DNA from: AP-15 sp963799085
GTDB lineage: Bacteria; Pseudomonadota; Alphaproteobacteria; ATCC43930; CGMCC-115725
DNA length: 64,000 nucleotides
NCBI GenBank assembly: GCA_963799085.1
Contig: CAWCWA010000004.1
Span: 1 to 64,000, forward strand
Direction: 5' to 3'
Below the pieces are notes generated by a model. The model was not told the origin of the DNA and searched no databases. It saw only the letters and a list, made by a program, of their open reading frames with translations. This document shows positions 12,148 to 20,329 of this stretch, one piece after another. How positions within the stretch are numbered: position 1 is the first letter of the stretch; each line of letters opens with the position of its first letter. The position numbers and the translations under genes are program-made.

Positions 12148-12207
12148 TCTCGCCCATCCCTCCCACCGGCCGAAACCCGGCGAGAATACCACAGTCCCGA
12201 AGCGTCT

Positions 12208-12759
12208 CTAGAGGCGCGTCGACAGCCAGATCGCGAGGCGGGAGCCGCTCTTGACGATGCCCGTAAGGATGTCGTAGCCGGGGGCGTCTTCCGCGCCATG
12301 GGCAACCGCAATGTCGCGGTGGGCGATTTCGTCGTCGCGGAAGGCGAGAATCGTGTCGCGCAGCGCCGGGTCTTCCTCGGCCAGCCGTTCGACCTGCGCC
12401 TTATAATGTTCGTCGATGACCTCTTCGATCGCGACCGTGCAGGCCATCGCGGCGGGCTCGCCAAGAAGCGCTGTCGCGGCCCCCAGCATGTAGCCGGCGA
12501 CTGACCAGACGGGCTGCAGCAGGGTCGGCCGCACCCGGCGGCTCGTCAGTAGGGCCTCGAACTGCGCGAGGTGGCGGTTCTCGACCTCGGCCATCTGCCG
12601 GATGACGCCGGCGGCGCGCGAGTGCCCGAGCACGTCGAGCTGACCTTGATAAATCCGCGTCGCGCCATATTCGCCGGCGTGGTCGACGCGCAACATGCGC
12701 GCGATCTCGTCCGCGGGAGCGAGGTCTCCCGGAAGCCGGTGCGGCGGCCCGTCGGTCAT
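12208..12759 (-). CDS. coq7: Demethoxyubiquinone hydroxylase (Coq7/UbiF-type di-iron enzyme)
   Basis: 183-residue ferritin-like di-iron monooxygenase that hydroxylates the ring of demethoxyubiquinone in the penultimate step of ubiquinone synthesis. Iron ligands are visible as E30 in HAGEYGA, E60-x-x-H63 (ENRH), the EE of IEEVIDEH (112-118) and E144-x-x-H147 (EIAH). Length is typical of the short bacterial Coq7. The ATG at 12759 overlaps the dsbB TGA as ATGA, which implies translational coupling; another in-frame ATG lies at 12771. It indicates an aerobic ubiquinone-using proteobacterium. Confidence 0.95.
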   Translation of the reverse strand: MTDGPPHRLPGDLAPADEIARMLRVDHAGEYGATRIYQGQLDVLGHSRAAGVIRQMAEVENRHLAQFEALLTSRRVRPTLLQPVWSVAGYMLGAATALLGEPAAMACTVAIEEVIDEHYKAQVERLAEEDPALRDTILAFRDDEIAHRDIAVAHGAEDAPGYDILTGIVKSGSRLAIWLSTRL

Positions 12760-13265
12760 CGCCCGCGCCATCGCCGCCGCCGCCGCGTTCGGGATTGATA
12801 GAAGGCCAGCCCGCAAACGCAGGCCATCGCGACCGAGGCGACGAGGTTCCAGCCGGCGAGCGTAATCCCCCACAATGACCAGGCAGGCTCGTCGCACCGC
12901 ACCGCCTGCCGGCCCAGCAACTGCGCCCGCAGCGCCTCGATCGTTTCGGGCGGAGCGGCGTCGGCGGTACAGGCGGTCGGCCCAGCGAACCAATGCCGCT
13001 CGACCCCGACATGATAAAAGGCGAGGCTGGCGCTGGCGACGAACACCAGGGTCAGCAGTAGCGCCACCCAGGGCAGGCCCGGTCGATTGCCGACCATCGT
13101 CGCGACAAAGGCGATGACGATCGCCACCGCCCAGGGCCAGCGCTGCATGACGCAAAGCTCGCAGGGGGCGAGCCCGCCCCAATATTGCGCGGCAAGCGCC
13201 GTGCCGAGCACGATGGCGCTCGCGGCCAGCACAAAGACCGGGAAATCTCGGTTGACGCCGCCCAT
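12756..13265 (-). CDS. dsbB: Disulfide bond formation protein DsbB
   Basis: About 169 residues with four transmembrane segments. It reoxidises DsbA and passes the electrons to quinone at the inner membrane. The two periplasmic cysteine pairs are present: C35-x-x-C38 (PCELC) and C99/C124 (PTACT and VRCDE). I chose the ATG at 13265 (MGGVNRDFPV) because sequence upstream overlaps the yqaA end. It starts four bases after yqaA and its stop overlaps the coq7 start. Use of ubiquinone by both DsbB and Coq7 makes the operon coherent. The C-terminus is very arginine-rich. Confidence 0.92.
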   Translation of the reverse strand: MGGVNRDFPVFVLAASAIVLGTALAAQYWGGLAPCELCVMQRWPWAVAIVIAFVATMVGNRPGLPWVALLLTLVFVASASLAFYHVGVERHWFAGPTACTADAAPPETIEALRAQLLGRQAVRCDEPAWSLWGITLAGWNLVASVAMACVCGLAFYQSRTRRRRRWRGR

Positions 13266-13269
13266 GCCC

Positions 13270-13848
13270 TCAAAGATAGCGCAGCGCGAGGAAGCCGCCA
13301 ACGAGGGCGACGGCGAAGAGGCTCGTCACCAGCATCAGCCGGCGCTCGATGAACTCGCGCACCGGCTCGCTGAGCCACCGCAACAGGGCGGCAACCAGGA
13401 AAAACCGCAGGCTGCGCGAAACCAGCGAGGCGAGCGCGAAGGGCAGCAGCGGAAATTGCGCGACCCCGCTCGCGATCGTGATCAGCTTGTAGGGGATCGG
13501 CGTCAGACCCTTGATCAGGATGATCCACACGCCCCATTGCGCGAAGGCGGCCTTGAGCGCGTCGTAGCGGTTCATCGCGTGGTAGAATTCGAGCACCGGC
13601 CGGCCGATCGCGTCGAACAGGAAATAGCCGATCGCATAGCCGAGAAAGCCGCCAAGGACCGAGGCGATCGTGCATACCGCGGCGATCAGGAAGGCCCGCC
13701 GCGGCCGCGCCAGGATCATCGGGATCAAGAGGATGTCGGGCGGCAGCGGAAAGAACGAGCTTTCGGCGAACGACACGGCCGCCATCGCCGTCATCGCGTG
13801 GCGGCTCGCGGCCAGCGCCAGGGCGCGGGAGTAGAGGCGTTCGATCAT
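13270..13848 (-). CDS. yqaA: YqaA family inner-membrane protein (DedA/SNARE-associated superfamily)
   Basis: 192-residue polytopic membrane protein. It has the early re-entrant motif FAESSFFPLPPDILLIP and the G-x-x-x-G-rich helix LGGFLGYAIGYFLF, followed by LIKGLTPIPYKL. These mark the YqaA branch of the DedA superfamily, thought to move lipids or small ions, with no defined substrate. It is first in the yqaA-dsbB-coq7 operon. ATG at 13848. Confidence 0.88.
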   Translation of the reverse strand: MIERLYSRALALAASRHAMTAMAAVSFAESSFFPLPPDILLIPMILARPRRAFLIAAVCTIASVLGGFLGYAIGYFLFDAIGRPVLEFYHAMNRYDALKAAFAQWGVWIILIKGLTPIPYKLITIASGVAQFPLLPFALASLVSRSLRFFLVAALLRWLSEPVREFIERRLMLVTSLFAVALVGGFLALRYL

Positions 13849-13869
13849 GCCGGCAAGAGATGCGGCCGC

Positions 13870-13986
13870 TCAGTTCTCGCTCGCCGCCGGGATCGCGATG
13901 CCCTCATAGAGCTCCGACAATGTCACCGCCAGATATACACGCGCTGCCACGTGACGTAGATAGGCACCAATCGCCCCGCGCTCCAC
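13870..13986 (-). CDS. Possible small protein upstream of yqaA
   Basis: A GTG at 13986 opens 38 codons ending at TGA 13870-13872. The product contains AYLRHVAARVYLAV and ends SELYEGIAIPAASEN. The composition is protein-like and it sits 21 bases before yqaA, but no homolog is known to me. It may equally be the degraded end of an older gene. The rest of the 13,849-14,172 interval is an AT-rich stretch that probably carries the operon promoter. Confidence 0.25.
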   Translation of the reverse strand: MERGAIGAYLRHVAARVYLAVTLSELYEGIAIPAASEN

Positions 13987-14116
13987 AAGCCGCGCCTGTT
14001 GCCGAAATTACGATGCTAAAATTGCCATAATTGCATGTTAGCTCTGGTCCGTTGGCGGCGCAGAAAGGGCAAGCGGGAGTATGGCCGGAAGATTTGCTGA
14101 TAATTCGTTGCAAAGA

Positions 14117-14134
14117 ACAGCAAAAACAGCAAAA
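14117..14134. repeat. Tandem 9-bp direct repeat in an AT-rich intergenic region
   Basis: Two perfect head-to-tail copies of ACAGCAAAA lie between the yqaA operon and the end of the ABC exporter gene. The surrounding AT-rich stretch contrasts with the GC-rich genome and includes TAATTCG and AAATTACG. It may be a regulator binding site for the leftward yqaA operon or part of its upstream region. Function is not known. Confidence 0.4.
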
Positions 14135-14172
14135 CGGCGGATTGCCGCGGAGCCGGCCGTTCGCGAAACAGG

Positions 14173-16038
14173 CTATTCGGCGGCAGCGTCGAGGCCGGTG
14201 GCCGTAACTGGATCTAGGAAACCGCCCGATTGCCGGCGCCAGAGCTTGGCGTAGGTGCCGCCGGCGGCCAGAAGCTGGGTATGGGTTCCCTCTTCGACAA
14301 TGCTGCCCTGGTCGAGCACGACGAGCCGGTCGAGGCGCGCGATCGTCGACAGCCGGTGGGCGATGGCGATGACCGTGCGCCCCCGCATCAGGCTTTCGAG
14401 TTGTTCCTGGATTGCCGCCTCGACCTCGGAATCGAGCGACGATGTGGCCTCGTCCAAGACCAGGATCGGCGCGTCCTTCAGGATCACCCGGGCGAGTGCA
14501 ATGCGCTGGCGCTGGCCGCCCGACAGTTTGACGCCGCGTTCGCCGACATGGGCGTCGAGCCCGCGCCGCCCGTTCCAGTCCTCGAGCCCCTCGATGAAGT
14601 CGAGCGCCTGCGCCTGCGCCGCCGCCCGCCTAACTTCCCAGTCGTTCGCCTGCGGCCGGGCATAGCGGATGTTGTCGCGGATCGAGCGGTGCAGCAGCGA
14701 AGTGTCCTGCGTCACCATCGCGATATGCGCGCGCAGGCTCTCCTGCGTGACCTGGGCGATGTCCTGGCCGTCGATCAGGATGCGGCCCCCTTCGAGGTCG
14801 TAGAACCGCAGCAGCAGGTTGACGAGGGTCGACTTCCCGGCGCCCGATGGCCCGATCAGGCCGACCCGCTCGCCCGTCGCAACCGCGAGGTCGACGCCGT
14901 GCAGGACACCCTTGGCGGTGCCGTAACCGAAGCGCACCCCCTCGAAATGCACCGCGCCGCGTTCGACCCGCAGCGGCGTGGCGTCCGGCCGGTCGGTCAT
15001 CAGCCGCGGCACCGCGATCGAGCGCATGCCCTCCTGCACGACGCCGATATTCTCGAAGATCGTCGTGATGTTGAGCGCCACCCAGCCGGCGATGCTGGCG
15101 ATGTGCCAGGTCAGCGGCAAGGCCATCGCGACGGTGCCGACCGCGATGCGGCCGTCGCTCCACAGCCAGATCGCCGCACCCGCGGTGCCGACGACCATCG
15201 CCGCGTTGAGCGTCGCGAGGCAGAGATTGAGCAATGTCATCAGCCGCAACTGCCGGCGATGCGCCTCGGTCAGATCGTCCATCGCCTCGCGCACGAAGTT
15301 GTCCTCGTCGCGCGGCCGGGCGAAGAGCTTGACCGTCAGGATGTTGGTGTAGCTGTCGACGACGCGGCCCGAGAGCGCCGATCGGGTCTCCGACATCCGC
15401 CGCGACCGGTCGCGCAGCCTGGGCACGAACCAGCGCAACAAGACCGCGTAGCCGGCGAACCACAGCAGCACCGGGACGGCGAGTCGTGCATCGTTCGACG
15501 CCAGGAGCGCGATCGCCCCGCCGCCGTAGACGAGGATGTACCAGACCGCGTTCGTGGCCGAGACGAGGCTTTCGCGCAGGGCCGGCCCGGTCTGCATGAC
15601 CCGGTTGGAGATCCGGCCGGCAAAGTCATTCTGAAAGAAGGTCCAGCTCTGCCGCACGACGTGCCAGTGGCTCTGCCAGCGAACGAGGTTGGAGAAGCCC
15701 GGAATGATGCTCTGGTTGGTGATCAGGTTCTGCAGCAACATCGCCGCCGGGCGGGCGACCAGCAGCACGAGCGCCATCCCGAGCAATTGCAGCCACGAAT
15801 CGCGCAGCATCGCCTCCGGATCGGCACTCGAAATCATGGTGATGACCCGGCCGACGAAAACCGGGATCAGGGTGTCGAGCACGGCCACGATCGAGCCGGC
15901 GACGAACAGCGCCACGACGAGGCGCCGGGCCTGGCGCGCATGATGCCAGTAGAATGCGCCGAGCCCGGCCGGTGGCGGCGCCTCGGGCGGCATCGCCGTC
16001 GGGTCCAGCAGACCTTCGAAAAACTCGAATAAACGCAT
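14173..16038 (-). CDS. ABC transporter, fused permease/ATP-binding exporter (half-transporter)
   Basis: 621 residues, the usual length of an MsbA/ABCB-type half exporter that dimerises in the inner membrane. The six-helix transmembrane domain spans about 38-335. The nucleotide-binding domain has Walker A GPSGAGKST (396-404), Q-loop VTQD, signature LSGGQ (505-509), Walker B ILVLDEAT (525-532) and the H-loop IAHRLST. All catalytic residues are intact. Substrate is unknown; the family exports lipids, drugs or peptides. The gene stands alone, divergent from the M4 protease gene. ATG at 16038, and no frameshift. Confidence 0.93.
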   Translation of the reverse strand: MRLFEFFEGLLDPTAMPPEAPPPAGLGAFYWHHARQARRLVVALFVAGSIVAVLDTLIPVFVGRVITMISSADPEAMLRDSWLQLLGMALVLLVARPAAMLLQNLITNQSIIPGFSNLVRWQSHWHVVRQSWTFFQNDFAGRISNRVMQTGPALRESLVSATNAVWYILVYGGGAIALLASNDARLAVPVLLWFAGYAVLLRWFVPRLRDRSRRMSETRSALSGRVVDSYTNILTVKLFARPRDEDNFVREAMDDLTEAHRRQLRLMTLLNLCLATLNAAMVVGTAGAAIWLWSDGRIAVGTVAMALPLTWHIASIAGWVALNITTIFENIGVVQEGMRSIAVPRLMTDRPDATPLRVERGAVHFEGVRFGYGTAKGVLHGVDLAVATGERVGLIGPSGAGKSTLVNLLLRFYDLEGGRILIDGQDIAQVTQESLRAHIAMVTQDTSLLHRSIRDNIRYARPQANDWEVRRAAAQAQALDFIEGLEDWNGRRGLDAHVGERGVKLSGGQRQRIALARVILKDAPILVLDEATSSLDSEVEAAIQEQLESLMRGRTVIAIAHRLSTIARLDRLVVLDQGSIVEEGTHTQLLAAGGTYAKLWRRQSGGFLDPVTATGLDAAAE

Positions 16039-16181
16039 TTGCCTTTTTCGTTCTTAAACGTCGCCACGGAGGGCAAGTGACATCGACCGCGGGACCTTCG
16101 GCAATCCTACCACAGCCAACTTCGACGCGACGACGAAGATCGGGGATTTGTCGCGCCGCCGCGCCGTGTCGGCTGCGGATA

Positions 16182-16210
16182 TTGAGCAGATCGCCGAATT
16201 TAGATATGGT
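16182..16210 (+). promoter_or_regulatory. Candidate sigma-70-type promoter of the M4 protease gene
   Basis: TTGAGC at 16182-16187, a 17-base spacer, then TATGGT at 16205-16210. It lies 27 bases ahead of the protease ATG at 16238, which is itself preceded by an AAGGGG ribosome-binding stretch. It is the only AT-rich window between the two divergent genes. Assigned by eye from consensus similarity. Confidence 0.45.
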
Positions 16211-16237
16211 TATTTCCTGACGAAAAGGGGAAACGCG

Positions 16238-17314
16238 ATGCATGCGCAGAGTAGCCGCGGCCAAAGCCGCCGTTCGATTTACTGCATTCTGCCGCCGCAT
16301 GTGCTGCATGAGATGGCGCGGCGCGGGAATGCCGCCCAGCGCAATACAGCGCTCGACACAATGGCGGTCGACGCCACCCAGCGAGCCCAGCGGATGGCGT
16401 TCATGCTGTCGGCCGCGTTCGCCAGGCCGGCGCCGGTGACTGGCGCGCCGCCGCAAGTCCATCGCACGATCTACACCGCATCTAACGACCAGACCCTGCC
16501 CGGCCGCCTCGTGCGCGGCGAGGGTCAGCCGCAATCGGGCGATCCGGCCGCCGACGAGGCCTATGATGGGCTCGGCCATACCTTCGACTTCTATCTCGAA
16601 GCCTACCAACGCAACTCGATCGACGGGCTGGGGCTGCATCTCGACGCCACCGTCCATTACGGCCGGGATTACGACAACGCCTTCTGGAACGGGCGGCAGA
16701 TGGTGTTCGGCGACGGCGACGGCACGGTGTTCAACCGCTTTACGATCTCGCTCGACGTGATCGGCCACGAACTGACCCACGGGGTCACCGGGTCCGAGGT
16801 CAACCTGACCTATTTCGGCCAGTCGGGGGCGCTCAATAAATCGGTCTCCGACATCTTCGGCTCGCTGATCAAGCAATATGTCCTGAAGCAGACCGCCGAC
16901 CAGGCCGACTGGCTGATCGGCGAGGGGCTCTTGACCTTCCCCGGCCAGGCCTTGCGCTCGATGAAGGCGCCCGGCACCGCCTATGACAACAACGTCATGG
17001 GCAAGGACCCGCAACCCGCCGACATGCAGCATTATCTGCGCACCGGGCAGGACAATGGCGGCGTCCATCTGAATTCGGGGATTCCGAACCGCGCCTTCTA
17101 TCTTGCCGCGACGGCGATCGGCGGCAACGCCTGGGAGAAGGCGGGGCAGGTCTGGTACGACACGATCCGCGACCGCAGCCTCCGCCCGACCGCCAATTTC
17201 GCGAACTTCGCCGGCCATACCGTCGCCAATGCCGGCCATCGCTACGGTTCGGGCAGCGCCGAGCGTAAGGCCGTCGCCGACGCTTGGGCGCAGGTCGGGG
17301 TCAAGCCCGCCTGA
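16238..17314 (+). CDS. Protealysin-like M4 (thermolysin family) metallopeptidase
   Basis: 358 residues from the ATG at 16238 (good RBS, AAGGGG). The N-terminal 45 residues, with RRSIYCILPPHVL, match the short protealysin-type propeptide. No signal peptide is seen, as in protealysins. The zinc site is H177-E178-L-T-H181 and the transition-state residues are Y192 and H277 (NGGVHLNSG). The third zinc ligand, normally Glu 20 residues after the second His (G-A-L-N-E), is Lys201 here (AAA at 16838-16840). Unless this is a one-base error, zinc binding should be impaired. The neighbouring convergent gene resembles emfourin, the inhibitor of this protease group. Intact reading frame. Confidence 0.9.
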   Translation: MHAQSSRGQSRRSIYCILPPHVLHEMARRGNAAQRNTALDTMAVDATQRAQRMAFMLSAAFARPAPVTGAPPQVHRTIYTASNDQTLPGRLVRGEGQPQSGDPAADEAYDGLGHTFDFYLEAYQRNSIDGLGLHLDATVHYGRDYDNAFWNGRQMVFGDGDGTVFNRFTISLDVIGHELTHGVTGSEVNLTYFGQSGALNKSVSDIFGSLIKQYVLKQTADQADWLIGEGLLTFPGQALRSMKAPGTAYDNNVMGKDPQPADMQHYLRTGQDNGGVHLNSGIPNRAFYLAATAIGGNAWEKAGQVWYDTIRDRSLRPTANFANFAGHTVANAGHRYGSGSAERKAVADAWAQVGVKPA

Positions 17315-17329
17315 ACTTTTTCCAGCCTC

Positions 17330-17848
17330 TCATCCGGGCGGACGCGGCGCGCCGGCCTTTTGCCGCCACAACTCCGCGACCTCGCGGCGGACCCAGGCGG
17401 CCAGCGAGCCGAGGCCCGGCGCCTCCTTGTCGAGCGTCTCGGCCGGCTCCTCGTGAAAGCGCAGCCCGATCTTGTGGCCGTCGGCGGCTTCGAGCCCGAC
17501 ATCGTATTGATAGCCATCGGCCGGACCCGGCCGCCCCGCGCCGTGCGCCAGATCGTAGGGCGAGCCGGCGAGGGCGGCGACATCGAGGCGCTCGAACATT
17601 TCCCGCTCGTCCGCGGTCAACGGGCGGCCGCCGCCGGTAAAGTCGGAGTGGAGTTCGGCGGTTCCGCTGTCGAACCGGACCGCGCCGCCGATCGGCTGAT
17701 GGTAAAGGCCACCGCTGCGCTCGAAGGCCACACTCCTCAACGGACTAGCCATCGCTTCCTGACCTTTCATCACCGGCGCCGCCCCGCAGCCGCCGAGCAC
17801 GAGCAGCAACGGTCCTAGAAAGCGCACGATCAGTCGAATGGAGACCAC
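17330..17848 (-). CDS. Emfourin-like protealysin inhibitor, apparently a lipoprotein
   Basis: 172 residues from the GTG at 17848. The body matches the emfourin pattern: FERSGGLY at the start of the domain, LTADEREMFERLD, DGYQYDVGLE and a final basic helix. Emfourins are small proteins that inhibit protealysin-like M4 proteases and are normally encoded beside them; this gene ends 16 bases from the protease stop, tail to tail. Upstream of the domain is a hydrophobic stretch FLGPLLLVLGGC with Cys21, resembling a lipobox. The protein may therefore be anchored in the envelope. An in-frame ATG (MASPLRSVAF) would instead give a cytosolic inhibitor. Confidence 0.7.
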   Translation of the reverse strand: MVSIRLIVRFLGPLLLVLGGCGAAPVMKGQEAMASPLRSVAFERSGGLYHQPIGGAVRFDSGTAELHSDFTGGGRPLTADEREMFERLDVAALAGSPYDLAHGAGRPGPADGYQYDVGLEAADGHKIGLRFHEEPAETLDKEAPGLGSLAAWVRREVAELWRQKAGAPRPPG

Positions 17849-17949
17849 TCGAACTAGATCGGAAGCCCAACCATCGGGGACAATGCCGCCGAGTGCGAAG
17901 ACCGCCGGCAAGCGTCATTTACGGCCGGCGGACGCGGCTGCCGTATATC

Positions 17950-18750
17950 CTACCTCGAAAAGAACGCGGTCCGGTAGCGCTCGACCGAAAGCGGCAATTT
18001 CTCCGGCGCGCGGCCGTTGTCGATCCACCAATCGAGGTTGCCGGGCCCCCAGTTGTAGGCGGCGATCGCGTCGGGCCAGTTGCCGTAGCGGCGAAACATC
18101 AGGGCCAGATAGGCCCGCCCGAGGCGGCGGTTTTGCGTCAGGTCGAACCGGTCGCCGCCGCCCAGATCGGTCGCCGCCGCCAGCGATACCTGCATCGGCC
18201 CCTGCGGCGCTTCGAATTCCGGCCGCCACATGCGCCGGTCGGCGCCATGGTTCGACTCGATGCCGTCGACGGCAAACGCGATGCGGTCGAGATCGATGAC
18301 GCTCGCCGGTCCGAAGAGCCCGATTTCGGGCGCGCGAAACGCCAGCCCCCTGATCACCGTCACCGCGTGGTCGCGCGGGTCGGAGAAGGATACGGTCTCG
18401 ACATTACCATCGGAGCCCTCGCCCGGCCTGGGCACGGGCAACGCCGAGGCGCCGCGGATGATCTGCACCGGTCGCATGTCGGGATTGGCGAAGGTTACGG
18501 TTTCGACCCGATCGGGTTTGCCGGCGCCGCCGCCATTGCCGCGCACGATCCTGACCGGCGCCCCTCTCCCGCCATCAAAGGTGACGATCTCGACCTTGTT
18601 GCCGGGTCGGCCGATCAGTTCGGTGACGGGCGGCGGCGCGCCTTTTCGCACGTGCCGCGTCTTGTGCTTGCCGTGATCCCCGGCGAGCGGCACCGCCGCC
18701 GGCCAGACCAGGGCGGCGGCGAACAGGATCGGCCAAATGCTGCGCTTCAA
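17950..18750 (-). CDS. Secreted lytic transglycosylase (SLT domain) with three short repeats
   Basis: 266 residues from TTG at 18750, preceded by a GGGGGA ribosome-binding stretch. A signal peptide (MKRSIWPILFAAALVW) leads to the periplasm. Residues 53-135 hold three degenerate copies (53-71, 82-100, 117-135) of a roughly 19-residue unit, V-E-x-V-T/S-F ... V/I-I/V-R-G. The C-terminal domain has the catalytic Glu165 in GIESNHG, then PQGPMQV and AAYNWGPGN, as in SLT/GH23 enzymes that cleave peptidoglycan to 1,6-anhydro-MurNAc. The repeats are not recognised and may bind the wall or a partner. Confidence 0.82.
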   Translation of the reverse strand: MKRSIWPILFAAALVWPAAVPLAGDHGKHKTRHVRKGAPPPVTELIGRPGNKVEIVTFDGGRGAPVRIVRGNGGGAGKPDRVETVTFANPDMRPVQIIRGASALPVPRPGEGSDGNVETVSFSDPRDHAVTVIRGLAFRAPEIGLFGPASVIDLDRIAFAVDGIESNHGADRRMWRPEFEAPQGPMQVSLAAATDLGGGDRFDLTQNRRLGRAYLALMFRRYGNWPDAIAAYNWGPGNLDWWIDNGRAPEKLPLSVERYRTAFFSR

Positions 18751-18908
18751 CGGTCCCCCGATTTTCCCGCCGGCGCGATCGAATGCCTCGATCCAGCCTG
18801 TGGAGCGGCGGCGGCGCGATGTCAAGTCCGCAGCATTGGCGCTTGTCAGCAAATCGACCGGCGGGCTAGCATCACGCAGCATTCGAATTGCATTTGGGAG
18901 CGCGCGGC

Positions 18909-19346
18909 ATGCCGAAGATCCTGGTCATTCACGGTGCTGGAATGAATATGCGCGGCAAGGTCCAGACTGAAATTTTCGGCACGATGACTTTGCCCGAATA
19001 CGACGAGCGCATCCGCGGCTACGCCGCCGAACTTGGCCTCGATATAGAGATCTTCCACTCCAACATCGAGGGCGAAGTCGTCAACAAGCTGTATCAGGCG
19101 AACGACCAGGGCTTTGATGCGGCGTTATTCAACCCGGCTGCGTTTTCTTCGGGCTATCCGGCATTGGTCGCCGCGATTTCTCAGGTGAAATTCCCGACGA
19201 TCGAGGTGCACATCTCGAACCCGGTGCGGCGCGGTCCCGTCTCGGAGACGGCGCGGGTCAGTCTCGGCATGGTCACCGGCTTTGGCCTGCCTGGCTATTA
19301 CTTGGCGTTACGCGGCGTCAAGGACCTGCTGGCCGCGAAGAAATGA
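18909..19346 (+). CDS. AroQ-fold protein (type II dehydroquinase homolog) lacking key catalytic residues
   Basis: 145 residues aligned by eye to type II 3-dehydroquinate dehydratase over its full length. The family segments SNIEGEV, FNPAAF, IEVHISN and GFGLPGYYLAL are present. However, the active-site positions are replaced: using M. tuberculosis numbering, N12 is Gly, R19 Val, Y24 Phe, H81 Ser and R112 Val, with only N75 and H101 kept. It therefore probably does not dehydrate dehydroquinate and may bind or act on another compound. The ATG at 18909 follows a GAGCG stretch. Its TGA overlaps the ATG of the next gene (ATGA), implying a two-gene operon with a Gfo/Idh/MocA oxidoreductase. Confidence 0.75.
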   Translation: MPKILVIHGAGMNMRGKVQTEIFGTMTLPEYDERIRGYAAELGLDIEIFHSNIEGEVVNKLYQANDQGFDAALFNPAAFSSGYPALVAAISQVKFPTIEVHISNPVRRGPVSETARVSLGMVTGFGLPGYYLALRGVKDLLAAKK

Positions 19347-20329
19347 TACGCGCCGCCATCGTCGGCATCGGCAATTGGGGCCGCAGGCTGGTCGGCGCTG
19401 TCCAGGGCAAGAGCACGGCGATCCGCTTCACCGCCGGCCATAACCGCACGCGGGCCTCGGCCGAGGCGTTCTGCGCCGAGAACCGCATCGAGTTGCGGGA
19501 CGACCTCGACGCGGTCCTGGGCGATCCGGCGATCGACGCCGTGGTGTTCGCGACCCCGCACAGCCAGCATGGCGCTCAGGTCGAGCGCGCGGCGGCTGCC
19601 GGCAAGCACATCCTGATGGAAAAGCCGTTCACGCTCGATGTCGCCAGCGCCAGCCGCGCGCTCGACGCGGCGGCGCGCGCCGGCGTCACGCTCGCCGTCG
19701 CCTACCCGAGGCGATTTCATCCGGCGATGATCGAACTGAAGGCGCGGGTCGCGGACGGCCGCCTCGGCGCGGTGACGCACTGCGCCGCGGCGCAGACCTC
19801 GCCGACCGGGCTGACGATGCCGGCCGACTACTGGCGCTCCGACCCGCAAGAGGCGCCGGCAGGGGCGATGACGGCAACCGGCGTCCACAATCTCGACGCC
19901 ATGATCTATCTCTTCGGGCCGATCGACGAGGTCTACTGCACAAGCCTGCGGCGGGTCATGCCGCGGCTCGAAGACACGACGACGGTCATGCTCGGCCTCG
20001 CCAACGGAGTTTCGGCGACGCTTTACTGTTCGCTTGTCACCGCCCCCAGCTATCGCTTTGCCGTCTACGGCACGAAGGGCGCTGTCGAACTGGCGATGCA
20101 GGAGGTGGAGTTCCGCTTCACGCCCGTGGGGTCGTCGGCGGCGTCCGAGATCGTCAGCTACAAGGGGTTCAATCAGCTCCGCGCCGAACTCGACGGCTTT
20201 GCCGCGGCCATCGCCGGCGAGCGGCCCTATCCGATCACGCCCGAGGAAATCCTGCACGGCGTCGCCGCCTTCGAGGCGATCGTCCGTTCGGCACGGGAGC
20301 ATCGGCCGGTGAAAGTCGCGCGGGTCTAG
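19343..20329 (+). CDS. Gfo/Idh/MocA family oxidoreductase
   Basis: 328 residues. The N-terminal Rossmann domain has AAIVGIGNWGRR and the family EKPF motif (MEKPFTLD), followed by the alpha/beta substrate domain with GVHNLDAM. Such enzymes oxidise or reduce a hydroxyl on sugars, inositols or cyclic acids with NAD(P). It is translationally coupled to the AroQ-like protein, which suggests both act on the same unknown cyclic polyol or sugar acid. Its TAG shares the palindrome CTAG (20326-20329) with the stop of the convergent alpha-oxoamine synthase gene. Confidence 0.88.
   Translation: MIRAAIVGIGNWGRRLVGAVQGKSTAIRFTAGHNRTRASAEAFCAENRIELRDDLDAVLGDPAIDAVVFATPHSQHGAQVERAAAAGKHILMEKPFTLDVASASRALDAAARAGVTLAVAYPRRFHPAMIELKARVADGRLGAVTHCAAAQTSPTGLTMPADYWRSDPQEAPAGAMTATGVHNLDAMIYLFGPIDEVYCTSLRRVMPRLEDTTTVMLGLANGVSATLYCSLVTAPSYRFAVYGTKGAVELAMQEVEFRFTPVGSSAASEIVSYKGFNQLRAELDGFAAAIAGERPYPITPEEILHGVAAFEAIVRSAREHRPVKVARV

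Noticed and set aside
14230..16032. 600-codon plus-strand frame opposite the ABC exporter
   Set aside because: Composition is dominated by Arg, Asp and Gln with no motif; the minus strand encodes a complete exporter.
15626..17239. 537-codon minus-strand frame across the exporter start and the protease gene
   Set aside because: It overlaps two well-supported genes and has no domain signature.
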